A stretch of 64,000 nt of DNA from Pirellulales bacterium (GCA_035499655.1 DATJYL010000021.1:1-64000); one strand, 5' to 3'. Numbered from the stretch's first letter, positions 25,297 through 35,621 are shown. Notes: generated from the sequence alone by a model not told the origin. Program-made: numbers and translations.

Positions 25297-26697
25297 CTAA
25301 GCGTGTCGATACACATCCCATTTCAAGTACGTGGTCAGCGCGTCGTACACCGCTTCGCCGACAGAAACTTTCGTGGCCGCCACGTGATGTTCGAAACCGT
25401 TGCGGCAAATAAACTGCAGCAATTCTTGCAAGCGTTCCACGCGGAAGGTGCCGTAGCCGCCAAAGCTGTTCAGTTTGTCGTCGGTGAATTGCCCCTCGCC
25501 CACGTAAGCCCGCATTTTGCCGGTCAAATCGTCGGTCGAAACCCGGCAATACGTGAACGGACCCGGCGCAATTTTTCCGACAATCGTGCCAAATGTGTTT
25601 TCTTTGCCGACCGTGCCCGCGATGATTTCCTGATAATCCATCTTCTGGCTGCTGAAAAAATCCTTGGGCAAGTTGGAGCAGTGAAACACCACGCCCATGT
25701 TCGGATCGGTGCCGAAATTATTGTTCCAATCGAGCAGCGCAGCCGGCTTGCCGGCAGCCGCCGTTAGCGCCAGCATGCCTATCAAACCCGTAATGTCCGT
25801 CTCGCACGCGCTGGGAATCAGGCTGTTCGATGACATGCTCATAATCGTGCATGGCACCACGCCGTAAAACTCCTCCAGGGCGGTCCAGCACTGAATGGCC
25901 GTGCCGATCAGCTTTTGCTCGTTCGACCACCGTTCAATCACTACCCCTAGCTTGGCCATTTTCACCAGCGGCCCTTCCGGGACGTTGGCGGTATTGGTGT
26001 ACGCTTTGATGGCCGCCATTTTTTCTTTCACCGCCGCGTCATCGTCGGCTAATTTGCGGGTCCAGCCCAGCACTTCGGACAAATCGAGCGTTTCACATGT
26101 AATGCCGTAGTGCTCCAGAATCTTTTCGCTGTAGCGAACTGTGTTGAACGCCCCGGGCCGCGCTCCGATGGCCCCCACGCGCGCGTTTTTGAACTTTTTC
26201 ACCACCCGGCACGTGGCCGTGAAGCGTCGCACGTCGTCGGCAAACTCCGGCCGTACCGGATCGATCGTGTGCAGGCCGGTCAGCGAATACGGAATGTTGT
26301 ACTGCCTCAAATTGTTGCAGGCCGACATTTTTCCGCAAAACGCATCGCGGCGATCTTTAATGGTCATGGTGCCCGGCGCGTCGTCAAAGGCATGCACCAA
26401 CACCGGCACGTTCAAGTTGGCCCACCGCAGCGTGTTGGCCACGGCCCGCTCGTCGCCGAAGTTCGGCAGCGTCACCAGCACGCCGTCGAGCTTGTCGGAG
26501 TTGGCCCGAAACAAATCGGCGCACTTGCGGGCGTCTTCCAGCGACTCGACCGCGCCGAATTTGGTGGCGTCGGTCGGCAGCGCGACCACTTGCACATCTT
26601 GCGCCGCCAAAACTTTCATCACGGCTTCGCGCCCCGTGGCACACAAATGGTCGGGAAAGAAGCCTCGATTGCCAACAACCAAGCCCAATGTATTCAT
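25297..26697 (-). CDS. L-fucose/L-arabinose isomerase-superfamily sugar isomerase (likely supplies the arabinose isomerase step)
   Basis: A 466-residue protein of the fucose-isomerase-like fold. The presumed metal ligands are Glu in SACETDITG, Asp in ALLDWNNNFG and His in VVFHCSNLP, which match the Glu/Asp/His pattern of FucI. It does not look like classical AraA (about 500 residues). Placed directly before ribulokinase and near ribulose-5-phosphate epimerase, in a locus with three arabinosidase genes, it most likely converts L-arabinose to L-ribulose. That is inference from context; L-fucose or another aldose remains possible, and a GH29 fucosidase lies elsewhere in the window. Confidence 0.85.
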   Translation of the reverse strand: MNTLGLVVGNRGFFPDHLCATGREAVMKVLAAQDVQVVALPTDATKFGAVESLEDARKCADLFRANSDKLDGVLVTLPNFGDERAVANTLRWANLNVPVLVHAFDDAPGTMTIKDRRDAFCGKMSACNNLRQYNIPYSLTGLHTIDPVRPEFADDVRRFTATCRVVKKFKNARVGAIGARPGAFNTVRYSEKILEHYGITCETLDLSEVLGWTRKLADDDAAVKEKMAAIKAYTNTANVPEGPLVKMAKLGVVIERWSNEQKLIGTAIQCWTALEEFYGVVPCTIMSMSSNSLIPSACETDITGLIGMLALTAAAGKPAALLDWNNNFGTDPNMGVVFHCSNLPKDFFSSQKMDYQEIIAGTVGKENTFGTIVGKIAPGPFTYCRVSTDDLTGKMRAYVGEGQFTDDKLNSFGGYGTFRVERLQELLQFICRNGFEHHVAATKVSVGEAVYDALTTYLKWDVYRHA

Positions 26698-26860
26698 AAT
26701 GCCGATACACTCCGCAGAGATTTACGTTCAGAGCGCGTCCTCAGCCGACAAGCTTCAGTACAGAGTCGCATTCAAATTGCCCGGAAAATTCGACGCTGTT
26801 CACCCCAAACGCCATTAGATTAACAAACCAACGAGCGTCTCACAACTGACGGGAATCGTG

Positions 26861-26940
26861 GATCGTGGGCCAATTTGAACATAGCCCGACTGTGTCAGTC
26901 GGGAAAAGCGGCTGTCGGAATTTCAAATTGTCCCACCACC
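26861..26940. mobile_element. MITE, short class (80 bp), copy B
   Basis: The same core as copies A and C. The right end TTTCAAATTGTCCCACCACC is intact; the first bases of the left end have drifted (GATCGTGGGCCAATTTGAA). An 8-bp duplication flanks it, GAATCGTG (26853-26860) and GAATCATG (26941-26948), 7 of 8 identical. It lies between the GH51 and isomerase genes, 14 bp beyond the GH51 stop, so it would form a hairpin in the operon mRNA. Confidence 0.88.
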
Positions 26941-26954
26941 GAATCATGCCGGTT

Positions 26955-28526
26955 TTACCGCAGCTCTAGCACCACGATTGCCTTCGCCGGCATCTCGACG
27001 GTTAAATTCTCGCCCTCGACTTTGGTCGCGCTGAATCCGGTGGGCTTCACTACATCAGGCTGATCAAACGTGTTGTGGTCGCTTAGCTTCGCCGACGTAA
27101 GCACCGTGCCCGAATTGACCGAGCTTCCATCCGGCACTTTTATCGTTACCGTTGTCCCGTGGTTCGCGTCCAAATTCACCAGCGAGATGTGAATTTTCCC
27201 GTCCGTGTCTTTGGAAGCCGTCGCATGGACGGCCGGCACTTTCTTCTCGTTCAACTCGTAATCCGCGGTTTTCACTTCCACCGGAATCAATGTCGCCCCC
27301 TGATGCACTTGGTACATGTCGAACACATGATACGTCGGCGTCAGGACCATTTTTTCGTTGTCGGTCAATATCATCGCCTGCAGCACATTCACCATTTGGG
27401 CAATGTTTGCCATCGAAATGCGGTCGGCGTGGGCCTGAAATAAATCCAAGTTCACGGCCGCCGTCAGCGCGTCGCGCAGCGTGTTCTGCTGATACAAAAA
27501 GCCCGGATTGCTGCCTGGCTCCACGTCGTACCAGTTCCCCCATTCGTCGACGACCAGGCCAATGCGCTTGCGCGGATCGTACCGATCCATAATGGCCGAG
27601 TGCTTGCTGAGCAGCTCTTCCATTTTGAACGCGCCCACCAGCGTCAAATGGTACGCCGCCTCATCAAAATCCGTGGCCGAGCCTTTGTGGTCCCAACTGC
27701 CGCTGGGCACCGTATAATAATGCAGCGAAATGCCCTGCATGAACTTCGCCGCATTTTTCATCAGCACTTCCGTCCAGTTGTAATCGCCGCTGTTGGGGCC
27801 GCCCGCCACGCGATAAATTTTGTTGGCCGGATCGTAATTTTTGATGAACGTGTTATAGCGGCGAAATTCGTCCGAATAATACTCCGGCGTCATGTTGCCG
27901 CCGCAACCCCACGATTCATTCCCTACTGCAAAGTATTTCAGCTTCCACGGTTTGTCGCGGCCATTTTTGCGCCGCAAGTTGGCCATCGGACTGTCGGCGT
28001 CGGAGGTCATGTATTCGACCCATTGCATCATTTCTTCCACGCTGCCGCTGCCCACGTTGCCGCAAATGTACGGCTGGCAGCCCACTTGCTCGCAAAAATC
28101 CATGAATTCGTGCGTGCCGAAGGCGTTGCTTTCCACCACGCCGCCCCAGTGGGTGTTGATCATTTTCGGCCTTTGGTCGCGCGGGCCAATGCCGTCTTTC
28201 CAATGATATTCGTCCGCGAAGCAGCCGCCCGGCCAACGCACCACCGGCACGTGGATGTTCTTCAGCGCCGCCACCACGTCGTTGCGAATGCCCCGGGTGT
28301 TGGGAATGGGCGAATCTTCGCCGACCCAAATGCCGCCGTAAATGCAGTGCCCCAAATGCTCCGCAAATTGTCCATAAATTTCCGGCGCGATGCGCGTTTT
28401 CGCCTGGTCCAAGTGCAGCGTCACCGTGGCTTGCAGCGCACCTTCGTCGCTTTGCGCCACGGCATCATTGCATGCACACACCAGCAGCACGGCGCCACTA
28501 CAGACGGCTATCAGTCGCTTCGACAT
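26955..28526 (-). CDS. Secreted alpha-L-arabinofuranosidase (GH51)
   Basis: A 523-residue protein with signal peptide ([20 protein letters not shown]) and a strong ribosome site GGAGGAA before ATG 28526. The GH51 barrel shows [32 protein letters not shown], the acid/base Glu204 in [12 protein letters not shown] and the nucleophile Glu328 in [10 protein letters not shown]. The C-terminal beta-sandwich ends in [10 protein letters not shown], as is usual. It releases L-arabinofuranose from arabinan or arabinoxylan. Most bacterial GH51 enzymes are cytoplasmic, so secretion here fits outside digestion followed by uptake through the nearby ABC system. Confidence 0.95.
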   Translation of the reverse strand: MSKRLIAVCSGAVLLVCACNDAVAQSDEGALQATVTLHLDQAKTRIAPEIYGQFAEHLGHCIYGGIWVGEDSPIPNTRGIRNDVVAALKNIHVPVVRWPGGCFADEYHWKDGIGPRDQRPKMINTHWGGVVESNAFGTHEFMDFCEQVGCQPYICGNVGSGSVEEMMQWVEYMTSDADSPMANLRRKNGRDKPWKLKYFAVGNESWGCGGNMTPEYYSDEFRRYNTFIKNYDPANKIYRVAGGPNSGDYNWTEVLMKNAAKFMQGISLHYYTVPSGSWDHKGSATDFDEAAYHLTLVGAFKMEELLSKHSAIMDRYDPRKRIGLVVDEWGNWYDVEPGSNPGFLYQQNTLRDALTAAVNLDLFQAHADRISMANIAQMVNVLQAMILTDNEKMVLTPTYHVFDMYQVHQGATLIPVEVKTADYELNEKKVPAVHATASKDTDGKIHISLVNLDANHGTTVTIKVPDGSSVNSGTVLTSAKLSDHNTFDQPDVVKPTGFSATKVEGENLTVEMPAKAIVVLELR

Positions 28527-28564
28527 GAAATTCCTCCGAATGGAATAAACGCAGAATTAATTTT

Positions 28565-31447
28565 TCACTGAGCGGCGGTCGTGGAGGCCGTTTCGTCGCG
28601 AATCCACACGGCCGAATGGCCGGAGCGGTTGTTGCGGGCATAATTGGGTATGGCCAACAGCGGCGAACCGTCCGCCGCTTCCGCTTGAATGGCAACCACG
28701 CCGTTGAGCAGCTCGGGCTTCCACTCGGCCGTTAGCGGCGAACCTGTTTTCAGCGTCGGTAAGTTACGCCCCTCCATCCCCGGATTGTCGGGCTGTTCGA
28801 AATTGTAAACCAGCGGGCCATACTTTACCGCCACCCGGCCGCGATCCGCCGCCACTTTGTCGATGGCGGTCACACGCTGCGGCTTCATGGGCAACTCGAA
28901 TTCTATTTTATCGCCCGGCTTCCATTGCCGGGTGATCACGGCGTATCCCTGCTCGATTTGCGGCTGCACGCTTTCGCCATTGACGGCCAACGAAACGAGG
29001 CCTGCAACCGCCGGCATGGCCTGATACAGTTCGCTCGTGGCGCGGTCAGGCACACGAATGCGGATCGAAAACTCTTTGCTTGCCTCAGGATTGACCGTGA
29101 TGGCAACTCTGCCATCCCACGGATACCACGTCGATTGCACCACCTGCACCTTCGTGCCGGCCACGTTGGGCACGTCGACGGTGCTGCCGATGAATAAATT
29201 CACGTACAAACTGTCCGGGCTCGTGGCGTACATCCACGTCGGCAGCATCAGCAATGTCCGCGGGATGTTTCCGACACAGCAGGGACATTGGTGCCAAGGA
29301 TAGCGGAAGCCCACCAAAGTCGCGTGGTATTGCCGATAGCTTTCGGCCGCTGCGGAGTGATCGTCGTCCGCCGGATAACGCGGATCGGGTGTGCCGGCCG
29401 TTTCCAATTCATTGGTGTAGCAAAAGTTTCTGCCGTCCAAATCTGTATCGCCCAAAATGGCGTTGTACAGCGTCTCCTCCATCAAGTCGGCATACTTCGC
29501 ATCCTGGTACGTGAGATCCAATTTGTAGTTGAAGAACAACACGGCCGTGCCCGAGCACGATTCGCAGTAGGCGTTGTTGCGCAGCGAATAATCGGGGCCA
29601 AAGCCCTCGTCCCCTTTTTCCGCAGTTCCGATGCCGCCGGTAATGTAATACTTCTTGTTCACAATGTTGTCGCTCAGCGAGCACACCGCGCTTTGATAAT
29701 CCAAGTCGTGCGTCATCATGGCAATATCTGCCATGCCGCTGTAAAAATATCCGGCCCGCACTGCATGACCGACGGCTTCGTACTGTTCGTAAGCCGGCAA
29801 ATGGCTTTGATCGTACTGGCTGCCGCCGCGGCGCGAATCAATTAAAAACTTCGCCAGTTCCGTGTACTTATCCCCTTTGCCCACGCCTTCCACGTGATCG
29901 ACCATCCGCGCAAACCGCACCAAAGCCTGTTCCATTTCCTGATGCCCGTCATACCACGCTTTTTTGGGCGGCGGCCCGATATTGTCGTACCAGCAGTCCG
30001 CTAATTTTTTCGCGGCATCGTACAGCCGCCGGTCCTGTCCGCCGGTCATGTTGTAGTGCGAAATGGCCGCTTCCAAAAAGTAGCCGGCAACGTATCCTTC
30101 GTGCTCGCCGCGCCCTTGCGGACTCCAATGCGGCGGCGCGAGATCCACATTACCCGTGCGACGGTTCAGCGTGCCCAATGTGAACCGCGACTGCAGATAA
30201 CCGTCCGGTTCCTGGGCCGCCAGGATAATCGGAATCCACTCGTCGATTTTCGCCCGCATCACCTTCTGTGCATCGACGATTTCCTGATCGCCGTTCGGAT
30301 CCACCATTTGCGCAATGCACATCGACTCCAGCGTGTTGTAAATCCAAGCATTGGAAAACGGATAGCCCACGTGAGGCTTGGCCGGCTCGCCGCGCAGCTT
30401 TTTCCCGGCTTCAATCAGGTTGGCAATTCCCCCTTCTTTCAAGTTCAAATCGGAAATCTCGGCATAGCAGTGGGGAATCCAATTCACAATTAAGGCTTTG
30501 GCCCGACTGTTCCACAGCGGACTGTCGAGCTTGTAGTGCGTCGTGTAAACCGGCTCCAAGTGTGCGGCATCGGCGGCAGGCACAACCTTGACGCGCAACG
30601 TGTCGGACGAAGTTAAATCTCCTTCGCCCGCGCTCAGCGTCAACGTGTAATCGCCCAAGGCGGAAAATGCCGCCCGCGTCACCGGCGAGTGCACATCGTC
30701 AAACGTCACTTCGCCCGGACCGGAGGTTTTGCTCCAGGCAAGTTGGGCAGTATCGCTGTTGTCCACCGCGCGGCTGCTGCCGTTCAAAAATGTTTTGGCG
30801 CCCAGCACCACCACCCGGTCTGGTCCCGCTTTCACCCGCGGCGGAAACTTCGGCGATTTGCCCGAATCGAACACGCGGAACTCGGTAATGCCCGTCGAAA
30901 TGTCGCGGCCTCCTTCGGCATCGAACTCCAATCGAATTTTGTCGGTTGTAATTTCGTCGAACGTGGTTTCGTTCCACACGTCTGCATCTACGCCCAAACC
31001 CTGGGCATTCAGCACGTCGACAAACTCGCTGCCATTAAAATATTTCAGACGGCAAGCCTTAGGCAGATGAAGTCCTCTGCCGTCGACGTACCAATACACG
31101 TCGGCCTTGTTGGTGCTGATCGGCTTGGGCCACGTGTATTCCACCCATTGCGTACCGCCCCGGGGCCAGTTGCCGTAATGCTCGCCAGAGCGACGTGGAT
31201 TTGCGCCATCGTTAATGGCCAAAATATTTTGGTCGCCGGAGACGTACGAAGTCGAAGGCGTGGCCACCAGCGCTAAATTCACTAGATCAACATTGGAATC
31301 CTCCAGCGGCGGCAAACGCCCGCGCCCGCCATCTTGCGCCAGGGCCGTTTGCTCGCTAAGCAGATGCCGGCCGAACATCGCCGCGATAAAAATCACGCCA
31401 GCGGCCATCACCGTGCCACCAGCGACACGAATTGTGCTCCCCTTCAC
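28565..31447 (-). CDS. Beta-L-arabinofuranosidase (GH127) with N-terminal discoidin-like and PKD/Ig-like domains
   Basis: 960 residues. The first about 37 hold a membrane-spanning signal. Residues about 55-195 look like an F5/8-type carbohydrate-binding domain and about 205-290 an Ig/PKD-like domain. The GH127 catalytic part spans about 300-930. Residues Glu629 and Cys631 (CESCSG) and Cys723-Cys724 (CPCCVGNIPR) match the zinc site and Cys nucleophile known in HypBA1 of Bifidobacterium. It would remove terminal beta-L-arabinofuranose. It lies between the ABC permease and GH51 genes. The start appears to be GTG at 31447. Bifidobacterial homologues lack the long N-terminal modules. Confidence 0.92.
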   Translation of the reverse strand: MKGSTIRVAGGTVMAAGVIFIAAMFGRHLLSEQTALAQDGGRGRLPPLEDSNVDLVNLALVATPSTSYVSGDQNILAINDGANPRRSGEHYGNWPRGGTQWVEYTWPKPISTNKADVYWYVDGRGLHLPKACRLKYFNGSEFVDVLNAQGLGVDADVWNETTFDEITTDKIRLEFDAEGGRDISTGITEFRVFDSGKSPKFPPRVKAGPDRVVVLGAKTFLNGSSRAVDNSDTAQLAWSKTSGPGEVTFDDVHSPVTRAAFSALGDYTLTLSAGEGDLTSSDTLRVKVVPAADAAHLEPVYTTHYKLDSPLWNSRAKALIVNWIPHCYAEISDLNLKEGGIANLIEAGKKLRGEPAKPHVGYPFSNAWIYNTLESMCIAQMVDPNGDQEIVDAQKVMRAKIDEWIPIILAAQEPDGYLQSRFTLGTLNRRTGNVDLAPPHWSPQGRGEHEGYVAGYFLEAAISHYNMTGGQDRRLYDAAKKLADCWYDNIGPPPKKAWYDGHQEMEQALVRFARMVDHVEGVGKGDKYTELAKFLIDSRRGGSQYDQSHLPAYEQYEAVGHAVRAGYFYSGMADIAMMTHDLDYQSAVCSLSDNIVNKKYYITGGIGTAEKGDEGFGPDYSLRNNAYCESCSGTAVLFFNYKLDLTYQDAKYADLMEETLYNAILGDTDLDGRNFCYTNELETAGTPDPRYPADDDHSAAAESYRQYHATLVGFRYPWHQCPCCVGNIPRTLLMLPTWMYATSPDSLYVNLFIGSTVDVPNVAGTKVQVVQSTWYPWDGRVAITVNPEASKEFSIRIRVPDRATSELYQAMPAVAGLVSLAVNGESVQPQIEQGYAVITRQWKPGDKIEFELPMKPQRVTAIDKVAADRGRVAVKYGPLVYNFEQPDNPGMEGRNLPTLKTGSPLTAEWKPELLNGVVAIQAEAADGSPLLAIPNYARNNRSGHSAVWIRDETASTTAAQ

Positions 31448-31575
31448 ATGACACCCCCGAATCTATGCCCGGATTGAATGAACGACCGTTCGCCGACACA
31501 TCCCAACCCATCATGCTACCCGTACTTTCAGCACAGCACAAATCTCACCCCTCATCCCTCGCCTCTCGTCCTTCC

Positions 31576-32580
31576 CTACGCCCGCTGTTGAATAAGCCGT
31601 TTCTTGGCCCGCTTTTGGAGAATTTGATCGGCCAAGACTCCCACCAGCACCACCGCTCCCATCACCGCAAAGTTGAGCGAACTGGGAATGCCCAGCAGGT
31701 TCACCAGGTTTTGCAGCACTTGCAAAATGGCGGTCCCTAGCACGATGCCGACAATCGAGCCCTCGCCGCCGCGCAAACTGCAACCGCCCAGCACCGCCGC
31801 CGCAATGCCGTACAATTCGTAAAAATTGCCATGCGTCGAAGGCGAAACCGAATTCGTGCAAAACGCCAACATAATGCTGGAAACACCCGCCAGCAGTCCG
31901 GAAATGACATACGTGCTGGAAATAATCCGCCGGGTATTAATGCCCGAAAAACGTGCCGCCTGTTCGTTCTTCCCCACGGCAAACAGATACCGGCCGTACA
32001 CCGAGCGGTGCAGGGCAATCCACGCCACAATCGCCACCAATATTAATATGACAAACGGCATCGGGATGCCGGGGAACACCACTTTGTGCGTTTCCGGGTC
32101 GAGCGACCGAAACACCATCTCCGACGACACAAACCGCAGCGTGTCGATTCCCTCCGCGTCGCCAAACCCTTTGGTGCCGTCGTCGGCAATAAATCGGGCC
32201 ACACCGCGATACAACAGCAGCCCGCACAGCGTGACAATAAACGGCTGCAAATTCATCCGCGTAATCAACAGGCCGTGAATCCATCCCAACACCATCGGCA
32301 GCAGCAAAATGCTCAATACGGCCACCGGCCACGGCCAATGCCATTCACCTAGTTCCATGCACAGCAGCACGCCCGCCAGAGCTAACATCGAGCCGACTGA
32401 CAAATCAATGCCGCCGGTGATAATCACCAGCCCGCCCCCAATGCTGAACACGCCGTACACACCTATCCATTTGGTCAAATTCGTCAAATTCGCCGGCGAT
32501 AAAAAGCGATGATTAAACGCCGTCGTCACCGCACACAGCGCCACAAGGAAAACCAATAATACAGCGGTTTCTTTTTTCAT
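31576..32580 (-). CDS. Sugar ABC transporter permease (RbsC/AraH type)
   Basis: A 334-residue polytopic membrane protein with about nine hydrophobic segments. The family hallmarks are GGIDLSVGSMLALAGVL and, near the end, AAAVLGGCSLRGGEGSIVG followed by GTAILQVLQNLVNLLG. As in BPL_permease-2 transporters it would homodimerise and pair with the twin-domain ATPase encoded just upstream. GAAGG precedes ATG 32580. The context (arabinosidases, araB, araD) points to L-arabinose import. Confidence 0.93.
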   Translation of the reverse strand: MKKETAVLLVFLVALCAVTTAFNHRFLSPANLTNLTKWIGVYGVFSIGGGLVIITGGIDLSVGSMLALAGVLLCMELGEWHWPWPVAVLSILLLPMVLGWIHGLLITRMNLQPFIVTLCGLLLYRGVARFIADDGTKGFGDAEGIDTLRFVSSEMVFRSLDPETHKVVFPGIPMPFVILILVAIVAWIALHRSVYGRYLFAVGKNEQAARFSGINTRRIISSTYVISGLLAGVSSIMLAFCTNSVSPSTHGNFYELYGIAAAVLGGCSLRGGEGSIVGIVLGTAILQVLQNLVNLLGIPSSLNFAVMGAVVLVGVLADQILQKRAKKRLIQQRA

Positions 32581-32638
32581 GACCTTCGCAATTATCCTTA
32601 ATTTAGCCCCCGGTCAATGGCCGGGGGATGACCCAGCG

Positions 32639-34228
32639 CTATGCCGAATCCGTCACATTCTCGCATGGCGATTTAGCCGCCGCCACCGTACGCCCGACCG
32701 CCAGCTGCATAATGTTTTGTTCGCTGCAATCGGCCCGCTCCAGTACGCCGGAAATTCGCCCCTCGTACATCACCGCCACCCGGTCGCTGACGTGCAAAAT
32801 TTCTTCCATGTCACTGGAGATCATCAAAATCACGGCGCCCCCGTCAGCCAACTCGCGCATTAAGCGATAAATTTCCGCCTTCGCGCCCACGTCGATCCCG
32901 CGCGTCGGCTCGTCCAAAATCATCACCTTGGGACTCATGCACAGCCATTTGCCCAGCACGACCTTTTGTTGATTGCCGCCGCTCAAATTCACCACCCGCG
33001 CTTCCGCCCCCGGCGTTTTAATTTTCAGCACTGCAATTTGCTCCTGAGTGGTCTTTAATTCCCGCTGCCGACTGATAAGAAACATCGAGGCGAAGTTTTC
33101 CAGCGACGCCAGCGTGATGTTTTCCCGCACCGTCATCTCAGTCACCAAACCAGCGGCCCGTCGATCTTCCGGCGCCAAATAAATGCCGCGCGCTATGGCA
33201 TCCGCCGCACAGCCGATGTTCATTCGCTCGCCGCCAATCGCCATTTCCGCCCGGCCCTGCCGGTCCAAACCGACCAGCGCCTCGGCAATTTCCGTCCGCC
33301 CCGCTCCCACCAGCCCGGCAAAACCCAAAATTTCACCTTGCGCCGCGTCGAACGACACACTCTGCTTCGGATACCGGCTCGATCGAGCATTCCGTACTTG
33401 CAAATACCCCGGCGTTTTTTGCACCTGCGAAGCCACGTAAAAATTTTTGATTTCACGCCCCACCATCAAACTCACCATGCGGTCGTGGCTGATTTCTTCG
33501 CGGCTTAACTGCCCGGCATTTTTGCCGTCGCGCAACACCACCACCCGGTCGGCAATGCGATTCAATTCCGCCAGCCGATGCGAAATATACACCACGCTCA
33601 CGCCTTGCTTGCGCAGCTCAGCCACCAATTCCAACAACCGATCGGTCTCTTGCAGCGTCAGCGACGAAGTCGGCTCGTCCATGATGATCAGCCGGGCATT
33701 TAGCGACAGCGCCTTGGCAATTTCTACCAGTTGTTGCTGAGCGATCGGCAATCGATCCAGCCGCGTGTGGCTGGAGATTTGCAAACCCAGCCGCTGCATC
33801 AGCGGCGCGGCGTCGGCATGAATCCGTTTGCGGTCGATCAATCGCAGCGGCCCCGCCCAGCGCGGCTCGCGCCCCAAAAAAATGTTGGCCGCCACGTCCA
33901 GATTGTCCAGCACGTTCAACTCTTGATGAATGAACGCCACACCCAACCGCATGGCGTCGTTCACACTGCTGATCTTCACCGTCTGGCCGGCAAACTGAAT
34001 TTCACCGGCGTCGGGCTGATACACGCCCCCCAAAATTTTCATCAGCGTCGATTTGCCCGCCCCGTTCTCACCGCACAGGCCCAACACTTCGCTGGGGGCG
34101 ACTTCCAGGCTGACATGATCCAGCGCCACCACGCCGGGAAAGCGCTTGGAAATGCCGCGCATCAAAAGCAGCGGGCCAGAGCTTTCGGTTACAGCGCTCG
34201 GTGCGCCGGCGTTGGAAACGTCCACCAT
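32639..34228 (-). CDS. Sugar ABC transporter ATP-binding protein, two ATPase domains (RbsA/AraG type)
   Basis: About 529 residues with two ABC domains in tandem. Domain 1 has Walker A GENGAGKST and Walker B LIIMDEPTSSLT, with the usual degenerate signature AQQQLVEIAKAL. Domain 2 has a normal LSGGNQQKVVLGKWL signature and VMILDEPTRGIDVGAK, but its Walker A region (GFAGLVGAGRTEIAE) is altered, as is typical for this subfamily. ATG 34228 is chosen over TTG 34243. It powers the neighbouring permease. Confidence 0.94.
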   Translation of the reverse strand: MVDVSNAGAPSAVTESSGPLLLMRGISKRFPGVVALDHVSLEVAPSEVLGLCGENGAGKSTLMKILGGVYQPDAGEIQFAGQTVKISSVNDAMRLGVAFIHQELNVLDNLDVAANIFLGREPRWAGPLRLIDRKRIHADAAPLMQRLGLQISSHTRLDRLPIAQQQLVEIAKALSLNARLIIMDEPTSSLTLQETDRLLELVAELRKQGVSVVYISHRLAELNRIADRVVVLRDGKNAGQLSREEISHDRMVSLMVGREIKNFYVASQVQKTPGYLQVRNARSSRYPKQSVSFDAAQGEILGFAGLVGAGRTEIAEALVGLDRQGRAEMAIGGERMNIGCAADAIARGIYLAPEDRRAAGLVTEMTVRENITLASLENFASMFLISRQRELKTTQEQIAVLKIKTPGAEARVVNLSGGNQQKVVLGKWLCMSPKVMILDEPTRGIDVGAKAEIYRLMRELADGGAVILMISSDMEEILHVSDRVAVMYEGRISGVLERADCSEQNIMQLAVGRTVAAAKSPCENVTDSA

Positions 34229-34333
34229 GGAAATTGAAATCAATATTTTCGGCCAAATTCCGAAAAGCGTTCTCGACCGCCACCTGCCGCCGGTTTTCCG
34301 CTAACGGTTTAGCATGCGCACCACCGACCCCCC

Positions 34334-35284
34334 TCACTTCCCCAAAATCTTTTTCAAATTCGCTTGAAATTCCGCCACGTCCGCCTTCTTAATGTTCCGC
34401 GTCGGCACAATAAGTTTACCGTCCGACAGCGCGGTTTTGTCGCCGTTCAAATATTTGTCCATCCGCGTAATCGCTTGCTTGCCGAATTCAAACGGCTGCT
34501 GCACCACGGTGCCATAAATGTCGCCCGAAGCCACGCCTTCCAGCGTCTCGGCGTTTTCGTCAAAGCACACAATTTTCACTTTGTCGGTCATGCCCGCATT
34601 GCGCACCGCGTTCAAAATCGCCGGCCCGTTGTAGCTCCACAAGCCGACCAAACAGGCCACGTCCGGATATTTCACCAGCGTGTCCTCCGCGTTTTTTTGC
34701 GCCCGCACCGTGTCGGTCTCGTCGGTTCGCACGTCGATAATTTCCACTTTCGAGCCGGCCAATTCCTTCTTAATGCCGGCGAACCGCTCCTTAGCGTTTT
34801 GCGCATCGAGCGAACCGACAAACAACATAATTTTCCCGCCGCTGGGCAACACTTCCTTAATTAACTTTCCAGCCGCCTCGCCCGCGGCGGTGTTGTCGGT
34901 GCCGATGTAGCACACGCGCTTGCTTTTGGGCGCGTCGCTGTCGTGACACACCAGCAGTGTTTGGTCCGCAATTTTGTTCAAAAACTCGGTTTGATTTCCC
35001 GGATCAATCGGGCTCACGGCGATGCCGTCCACGCCCGCCGCCACCAGGTCGTCCAAAATTTGTTGCTGCTCGGCAATTCCGCCTGTCGAGGGAATGCGGA
35101 AATCCAACTGCACGTTGCCTAATTGTTTGGCGGCTTCGTCGCAGCCGGCCCGAGCAATGGTCCAAAATGTGGCCGCGTTGTTGGTCACAAACGCCAGCTT
35201 CACTTTTTTGTCCGCCGCCCAACCCCGCACACAAATCGCCAGCCCCAGCGCGACAACCGCCGCTCGCCAACAATAGGACCTCAT
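34334..35284 (-). CDS. Periplasmic sugar-binding protein of ABC transporter (RbsB-like)
   Basis: 316 residues with a signal peptide (WRAAVVALGLAICVRGWA). The type I periplasmic-binding fold of pentose/galactose-binding proteins is clear: KLAFVTNNAATFWTIARAGCDEAAKQ, DDLVAAGVDGIAVSPIDP, and the later YIGTDNTAAGEAAGKLI and VCFDENAETLEGV segments. It is the first gene of the operon, with GGGGGAAC just before ATG 35284. Binding-protein genes at operon heads are usually the most expressed. L-arabinose or its oligosaccharides is the likely ligand from context. Confidence 0.93.
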   Translation of the reverse strand: MRSYCWRAAVVALGLAICVRGWAADKKVKLAFVTNNAATFWTIARAGCDEAAKQLGNVQLDFRIPSTGGIAEQQQILDDLVAAGVDGIAVSPIDPGNQTEFLNKIADQTLLVCHDSDAPKSKRVCYIGTDNTAAGEAAGKLIKEVLPSGGKIMLFVGSLDAQNAKERFAGIKKELAGSKVEIIDVRTDETDTVRAQKNAEDTLVKYPDVACLVGLWSYNGPAILNAVRNAGMTDKVKIVCFDENAETLEGVASGDIYGTVVQQPFEFGKQAITRMDKYLNGDKTALSDGKLIVPTRNIKKADVAEFQANLKKILGK

Positions 35285-35621
35285 AGAAGTTCCCCCAGAT
35301 AAGTTGGATGATGTGCCAAAATTCCCTTGCGGAACTTGTAAATTATCCTACCGCCTGCGGGCTGTCCAGGTTCAGCCTGCCCAACGCCATCGCCGGAACT
35401 AATAATTTTTACCCGCCGATTGCAGCCCCCGACGCCGACAGTTAACATGAATCCAGATTCGGGGAAGCCGCCTCTAGGCGGTGGTAAGTGCAGGCGGTTT
35501 AGGCGCCACCAATCAAAGCCGCCGCGGCCCGCCCTGCTGCAAAACAACACCGATCGGTTCTCGTTGCCTGCGTTTTCAATTGCCTTCAAATGCTCACGCT
35601 CTGCTCAAGGGAGAAAGTGCC
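35285..35621. promoter_or_regulatory. 337-bp divergent promoter region of the arabinose locus
   Basis: This lies between the binding-protein gene (minus) and the large GH51 gene (plus), so it should hold both promoters. A hairpin GCCGCC-TCTA-GGCGGT lies near 35470-35485, followed by a related AGGCGGTTTAGGCGCC word. These are candidate operator or leader structures. I cannot assign -10/-35 boxes or name a regulator; no AraC, LacI or GntR gene is in the locus. Confidence 0.5.
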
